This document shows positions 45,877 through 49,097 of a DNA stretch of 49,097 nucleotides, piece by piece. A program made the translations under genes and the position numbers. This DNA is from Acetobacter estunensis (GTDB taxonomy: Bacteria > Pseudomonadota > Alphaproteobacteria > Acetobacterales > Acetobacteraceae). Every line of letters starts with the position of its first letter. The first letter of the stretch is position 1. The notes under the pieces were generated by a model. That model was not told the origin of the DNA, did no database searches, and worked only from the letters and a program-made list of their open reading frames with translations. The DNA lies in contig NZ_WOTH01000022.1 of NCBI RefSeq assembly GCF_011516945.1, forward strand, positions 1 through 49,097, read 5' to 3'.

Positions 45877-47001
45877 ATGCAAAACTCGGTTCTCTTCGAC
45901 AGTCTGACCCTGGGTCCGTATACCCTCAGAAATCGGATCGTTCTCCCCCCGCTCACACGTTCTCGCAGCTCCCAGCCGGGAAACATCCCCAATGATCTGA
46001 TGGCGACCTACTACCGCCAACGCTCCAGTGCAGGGTTCATGGTGACCGAGGGGACACAGATCGAACCGCGCGGACAGGGATATGCGTGGACACCCGGCAT
46101 CTACAGTCCCGAACAGGTAGAGGGCTGGCGCAAGATCACCGATGCCGTTCACGCCGAGGGAGGAACCATCTTCTTGCAATTATGGCATGTGGGGCGCGTA
46201 TCTCACACCTCCCTCCAGCCTGGTGGAGCCGCTCCGGTCGCGCCATCGGCGATCCCGGCCGAAAATGTCAAAGTGTTCGTTGAAACCGGCCCGGGCCAGG
46301 GTGCTCTCACACTACCGTCCGCACCACGCGCCCTGACCACCGCAGAGGTCAAGGAACTCGTCCAGCTCTATGCCAAAGCAGCGCGCAATGCTCTTGATGC
46401 GGGCTTTGACGGCGTGGAGATCCACAGCGCCAACGGCTATCTGATAAACCAGTTCATCTCTACCCACACCAACCAGCGCGAGGATGAATATGGCGGCTCA
46501 CTGGAAAACCGACTGAGATTCCTGGCCGAAGTGACGCAGGCGGTTGCCGATGTCGTCGGTAAAGAGCGAATGGGAGTCCGCTTTTCTCCCCTGTTCGCTT
46601 CCACCAACGAGGACCGCGTCTATCTTGGTCTTGTCGAGGAAGACCCCCACACGACCTACATTGAGGCCATAAAGGTTCTCGAAAAAGTTGGGGTCGCTTA
46701 CGTCTCGATTGCCGAGGCGGATTGGGATAACGCGCCGGAACTGCCTGAATCCTTCCGTGCGGACGTACGGAAAAACTTCAGCGGCCGGGTTCTCTATGCT
46801 GGCAGGTACACTCCCGAGCGTGGCGTGCGCGTGGTCAAGGCAGGCTGGGGCGATCTGATTGCCTTCGGGCGTCCCTTCATCGCAAACCCCGATTTGCCGG
46901 AACGCATCGCTCATGGTTGGCCGCTCAATCCAGTAGATCCTACGACCATGTATGGCGGCACCGACAAAGGATATACTGACTATCCCACCTATCAGCGTTA
47001 G
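45877..47001 (+). CDS. nemA: Old Yellow Enzyme family alkene reductase (NemA-like)
   Basis: A 374-residue FMN-dependent ene-reductase. Motifs: LGPYTLRNRIVLPPLTRSRS at the start, GFMVTEGTQIEPRGQGYAWTPGIYS, QLWHVGRVSH, the active-site pair His/Asn in VEIHSANGYLINQF, EYGGSLENRLRF and DLIAFGRPFIANPDLPERI. It reduces electrophilic alkenes, quinones, N-ethylmaleimide or nitro compounds using NAD(P)H. A hairpin terminator follows. An ArsR regulator gene is 118 bp downstream. A deleted relative lies at 14586-14832. Confidence 0.93.
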   Translation: MQNSVLFDSLTLGPYTLRNRIVLPPLTRSRSSQPGNIPNDLMATYYRQRSSAGFMVTEGTQIEPRGQGYAWTPGIYSPEQVEGWRKITDAVHAEGGTIFLQLWHVGRVSHTSLQPGGAAPVAPSAIPAENVKVFVETGPGQGALTLPSAPRALTTAEVKELVQLYAKAARNALDAGFDGVEIHSANGYLINQFISTHTNQREDEYGGSLENRLRFLAEVTQAVADVVGKERMGVRFSPLFASTNEDRVYLGLVEEDPHTTYIEAIKVLEKVGVAYVSIAEADWDNAPELPESFRADVRKNFSGRVLYAGRYTPERGVRVVKAGWGDLIAFGRPFIANPDLPERIAHGWPLNPVDPTTMYGGTDKGYTDYPTYQR

Positions 47002-47010
47002 GGATTTCAG

Positions 47011-47040
47011 GCCGTGTCCAGACATCTGGACACGGCTTCT
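47011..47040 (+). terminator. Rho-independent terminator after the Old Yellow Enzyme gene
   Basis: GCCGTGTCCAG, loop ACAT, CTGGACACGGC: a perfect 11-bp stem (47011-47036) followed by TTCT, 9 bp after the stop codon. Confidence 0.8.
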
Positions 47041-47081
47041 GACACTTCCAGCGTAATTAGGTCCATCCCAAAGGAAACGAG

Positions 47082-47093
47082 ATATTGCTATAT
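47082..47093 (+). promoter_or_regulatory. Possible ArsR box in the arsR-like gene promoter
   Basis: ATAT-TGCT-ATAT, a symmetrical ATAT-N4-ATAT element 26 bp before the regulator's ATG, the same form as the palindromes at 16439 and 45611. Suggests autoregulation. Confidence 0.5.
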
Positions 47094-47119
47094 TGGCATT
47101 TCTCGCTATATGGAGGATC

Positions 47120-47425
47120 ATGAGCATCGATATCAACGACGCACTGAAGGCCTTGGACAACCCCGCCCGGCTGGCAATCTTGGCGAAGCTCAAGGACTCT
47201 CGCAAGAATTACCCTGAACAGGAAGTCGATCCTGAGCAGGTAGGTGTCTGCGTGAGCATCATACAGGAGCGGGCCGGCCTGTCTCAGTCGACCATTTCGC
47301 TGTATCTGACAGCACTACAACGCGCCAAGCTCGTCACGTCGCAGCGCATAGGCCCCTGGACCTATTACAAGCGCGATGAGGCGAACATCGCGGAATTCCT
47401 GAAACAGTTGCAGGATCTGATTTGA
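47120..47425 (+). CDS. ArsR-family winged-helix regulator
   Basis: A 101-residue regulator: IDINDALKALDNPARLAILAKLKDS, VGVCVSIIQERAGLSQSTISLYLTALQRAKLVTSQRIGPWTYYKRDEANIAEFLKQL. The recognition helix is SQSTISLYLTALQRAKLV. It lacks the CxC metal-binding motif of arsenic/cadmium sensors but has a single Cys in VCVSI at the start of the DNA-binding domain, reminiscent of thiol-based electrophile sensors. ATG at 47120 follows TATGGAGGATC; an in-frame start nine codons earlier is unlikely. Candidate regulator of the adjacent OYE gene and of the ALDH locus at 16.4 kb. Confidence 0.85.
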   Translation: MSIDINDALKALDNPARLAILAKLKDSRKNYPEQEVDPEQVGVCVSIIQERAGLSQSTISLYLTALQRAKLVTSQRIGPWTYYKRDEANIAEFLKQLQDLI

Positions 47426-47446
47426 GCGGCGATCGCAATCGCCGCT
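47425..47446. terminator. Bidirectional hairpin between convergent genes
   Basis: AGCGGCGAT, loop CGCA, ATCGCCGCT, a perfect 9-bp stem overlapping the last base of the arsR-like gene. No long T tract on either strand, but the position between convergent genes fits a terminator. Confidence 0.6.
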
Positions 47447-47456
47447 CCATCTCCTT

Positions 47457-48449
47457 TCAACTTTTCTGAATCTCGACAACCAGTCGGCCTCGCACTTTTC
47501 CGGCAATGATATCTTGGCCGGCTGTGATGACGTCCTCAAGATGGATCGTCGCGGTGATCTCGCCTAATTTCTCGCGATCGAGATCCGTTGCAAGACGCGC
47601 CCAGGCTTCAAGGCGACGCGGCTTCGGACACATTACCGAATCAATACCAAGCAGCGAGACGCCGCGCAGGATGAACGGTGCTACCGATGCAGGCAGGTCC
47701 ATTCCCTGCGCCAAGCCACAAGCCGTAACTGCACCGCCGTATCGGGTCATCGACAGCACATTAGCGAGCGTATGTGAGCCCACAGCATCGATGCCCGCGA
47801 TCCACCGTTCCTTGCCGAGCGGACGCATGGGGCCGGAAAGTTCGTTACGATCAATGATTTCGGCCGCTCCGAGGCTCCTGAGATAATCTGCTTCCTCTGC
47901 CCGCCCGGTCGAAGCGATGACGTGCCAGCCAGCCTTCGCCAACAGGGCAATCGCGACTGAACCCACGCCGCCAGCAGCACCTGTGACGATTACCGGCCCA
48001 TCAGACGGCTGCAATCCATGCTTTTCCAGCGCCAGAACGCTGAGCATTGCAGTGTAGCCCGCAGTGCCGATCGCCATAGCCTCGGCTGGCGTCAGCCCGG
48101 CAGGCAAGGGTACGAGCCAATCCCCTTTGACACGGCTTTTCTCGGCATAAGAACCGAGATGTGTTTCACCCGTTCCCCAGCCGTTCAGGATGACTTGGTC
48201 GCCGACGCGGAAATCCGGATGACCTGATGCTTCAACTACGCCAGCACCATCAATGCCCGGGATCATGGGAAAGCGCCGGACGACCGGAGCCTTGCCTGTC
48301 AGAGCCAGGCCATCCTTATAGTTGACCGTGGAATGCGTCACTCGAAACGTGACGTCTCCGTCCATCAAATCCGCCTCGCTGAAATCTTTCAGTCCAACGA
48401 TCTGACTCGTGTCGTTTTTCTCGATCACGATCGCCCGAAATGTGCTCAT
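47457..48449 (-). CDS. acuI: AcuI/YhdH-type NADPH-dependent quinone/acryloyl-CoA reductase
   Basis: A 330-residue medium-chain dehydrogenase without the zinc-binding cysteines. [90 protein letters not shown] and the Rossmann motif [23 protein letters not shown] are typical of the YhdH/AcuI family, which reduces acryloyl-CoA and other activated alkenes. ATG at 48449 follows AAAGGAGGCACGGCACT. The palindrome TAGAC-CGATC-GTCTA lies in the promoter, and a TetR gene lies upstream on the same strand. Confidence 0.9.
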   Translation of the reverse strand: MSTFRAIVIEKNDTSQIVGLKDFSEADLMDGDVTFRVTHSTVNYKDGLALTGKAPVVRRFPMIPGIDGAGVVEASGHPDFRVGDQVILNGWGTGETHLGSYAEKSRVKGDWLVPLPAGLTPAEAMAIGTAGYTAMLSVLALEKHGLQPSDGPVIVTGAAGGVGSVAIALLAKAGWHVIASTGRAEEADYLRSLGAAEIIDRNELSGPMRPLGKERWIAGIDAVGSHTLANVLSMTRYGGAVTACGLAQGMDLPASVAPFILRGVSLLGIDSVMCPKPRRLEAWARLATDLDREKLGEITATIHLEDVITAGQDIIAGKVRGRLVVEIQKS

Positions 48450-48471
48450 AGTGCCGTGCCTCCTTTATAAT

Positions 48472-48486
48472 TAGACCGATCGTCTA
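48472..48486. promoter_or_regulatory. TetR-type operator upstream of acuI
   Basis: TAGAC-CGATC-GTCTA, a 15-bp inverted repeat between the truncated tetR and acuI, overlapping the likely -10 region (ATTATAAA on the minus strand). Typical of TetR-family repressors of reductase genes. Confidence 0.65.
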
Positions 48487-48506
48487 GTGTTGCCGAAAAA
48501 AAGGGA

Positions 48507-48999
48507 TCAGGTGCGGAGCATCGCAAGAAATCCCTCTGCGAAGGTTCTAAGTGGGGTACTGTTGCGTTCGAGCTTGGCGCGGAGAACTGCTCCTTCCCAG
48601 CCGATCCAAAAAAACGCGGCAAGATGATCGGCATCATGATGGTTGCGGATCTCACCTGCTGCCTGCGCTGCGCGCAAACACAGGGCCGTGCACCGTTGCC
48701 AGTCTGCAAAAATATCACTCAGTTTCTGACGAAAGGCTTCTGGAAGCGCACCCATCTCCTGCCCCAGATTGCCAACAAGACAGCCGCGCGAAAACGCAAA
48801 GCGCTCCATTGCTGCCTCTGCATCGACCATGAAAGCTTTCAGCCGATCCAACGGCGAGAGGCCATCATCGGCAAAGAACCGATCCAGCTTGCGTGCGAAA
48901 TAATGACCATAGTGATCAATCAGTTCGGCGCCAAAAGCCTCCTTGCTTTCAAAATAGTAATAGAACGAGCCTTTAGGTACCCCGACCACCTGGAGGGTT
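48507..48999 (-). pseudogene. TetR-family regulator, 5' end removed by an IS
   Basis: About 164 residues remain. It begins within the helix-turn-helix (TLQVVGVPKGSFYYYFESKEAFGAELIDHY) and continues through a complete ligand-binding domain (FSRGCLVGNLGQEMGALPEAFRQKLSDIFADWQRCTALCLRAAQAAGEI...). The first ~35 residues with the first half of the DNA-binding motif are missing where the sequence changes at about 49000 into an insertion element. The gene stands upstream of acuI and was its probable repressor, so acuI may now be constitutive. Confidence 0.8.
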
Positions 49000-49003
49000 C
49001 TAA

Positions 49004-49097
49004 AAACCCCCTGGTTTTGAGGTCTTCTGTATGATTCTATTTCTTCTGCGTTGATTGAGGGAATGGCGATATGAAGCAGTCTGGTTTCTTTGATGTT
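49004..49097 (+). mobile_element. IS5-family insertion sequence, left end
   Basis: Begins close to 49004 (possible CTAA target at 49000-49003, fitting the YTAR duplication of the IS5 subgroup) and contains an untranslated stretch and the start of a transposase at 49071. The element continues beyond the window, so its other end and the duplication cannot be verified. Confidence 0.6.
49071..49097 (+). CDS. IS5-family transposase, first nine codons
   Basis: ATG at 49071 gives MKQSGFFDV, the N-terminus usual for IS5-subgroup transposases (compare M-x-Q-x-G-F/L-F-D). GAGGGAATGGCGAT precedes the start. Only nine codons are in the window, so the assignment rests on this pattern and the truncation it causes. 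Confidence 0.55.

Noticed and set aside
1..49097. tRNA, rRNA or a plasmid replication initiator gene
   Set aside because: No tRNA-like cloverleaf, rRNA segment or Rep-family protein could be recognised on either strand by eye; a dedicated search would be needed to exclude small RNAs.

Overview
The window looks like an accessory replicon, most likely a plasmid or an integrated plasmid segment, of an acetic acid bacterium (Komagataeibacter / Gluconacetobacter / Acetobacter type). This is inferred from an IS1031-like element, an IS427-group IS5 element, a MobF relaxase with its accessory genes, and GC-rich alphaproteobacterial-looking coding. No rRNA, tRNA, CRISPR array or replication initiator was seen. 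At least five insertion elements or transposons are visible, four of them sitting in or abutting broken genes.

Layout. 1-282: end of an IS3-family element. 370-5723: envelope polysaccharide genes (GT2 glycosyltransferase, VTT membrane protein, rmlA/rmlB for dTDP-sugars, GT87-like glycosyltransferase), ended by an IS1031-like insertion with a TAA duplication at 5724-6654. 6745-7721: a possible toxin-antitoxin pair. 7785-19000: a plasmid housekeeping region with DUF932, many small unknown genes, a KikA/TrbM-like protein and SSB. It is punctuated by three copies of a 570-bp highly structured leader and by six copies of the operator TTATTATAT-N5-ATATAATAA. A detoxification block (LLM oxidoreductase, Old Yellow Enzyme remnant, aldehyde dehydrogenase) lies at 13584-16391. 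19088-20377: a Fic toxin with a VbhA-like antitoxin.

20591-33882 is a 13.3-kb Tn3-family transposon flanked by a perfect 5-bp duplication (TATCA), inserted into a DUF2726 gene whose frame is restored exactly when the transposon is removed. Its cargo is a minus-strand operon: an exported DsrE-like protein, two orphan ModA-like binding proteins, a c4-type cytochrome (TsdB-like), thiosulfate dehydrogenase TsdA, CcoN, a CcoO-CcoP fusion, and a CcoQ-like peptide. Four genes overlap by ATGA, so the unit reads as a mobile thiosulfate-to-oxygen electron chain. The transposon's own genes (LuxR-DUF4019 regulator, resolvase, transposase) are at its right end. Its left end is a partial second copy of the same transposon.

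34255-41203: maintenance and transfer module, with a ParA-like ATPase operon on the minus strand, eight 12-bp tandem repeats, a candidate oriT region, and the MobF relaxase-helicase operon on the plus strand. The plus-strand small genes at 8-19 kb point toward this candidate oriT, as leading-region genes do on conjugative plasmids. 41264-42092: an IS427-group element that truncates an MFS exporter. 42574-48997: a redox/electrophile block (isochorismatase-like, TetR, AraC, O-methyltransferase, Old Yellow Enzyme, ArsR, AcuI/YhdH reductase, truncated TetR). The last 100 bases hold the start of another IS5-family element.

The clearest systems-level observations are the mobile thiosulfate oxidation/terminal oxidase cassette, the operator-plus-leader regulon of the putative leading region, and an ArsR-type operator that appears to link two reciprocally degraded aldehyde dehydrogenase/Old Yellow Enzyme loci about 30 kb apart.
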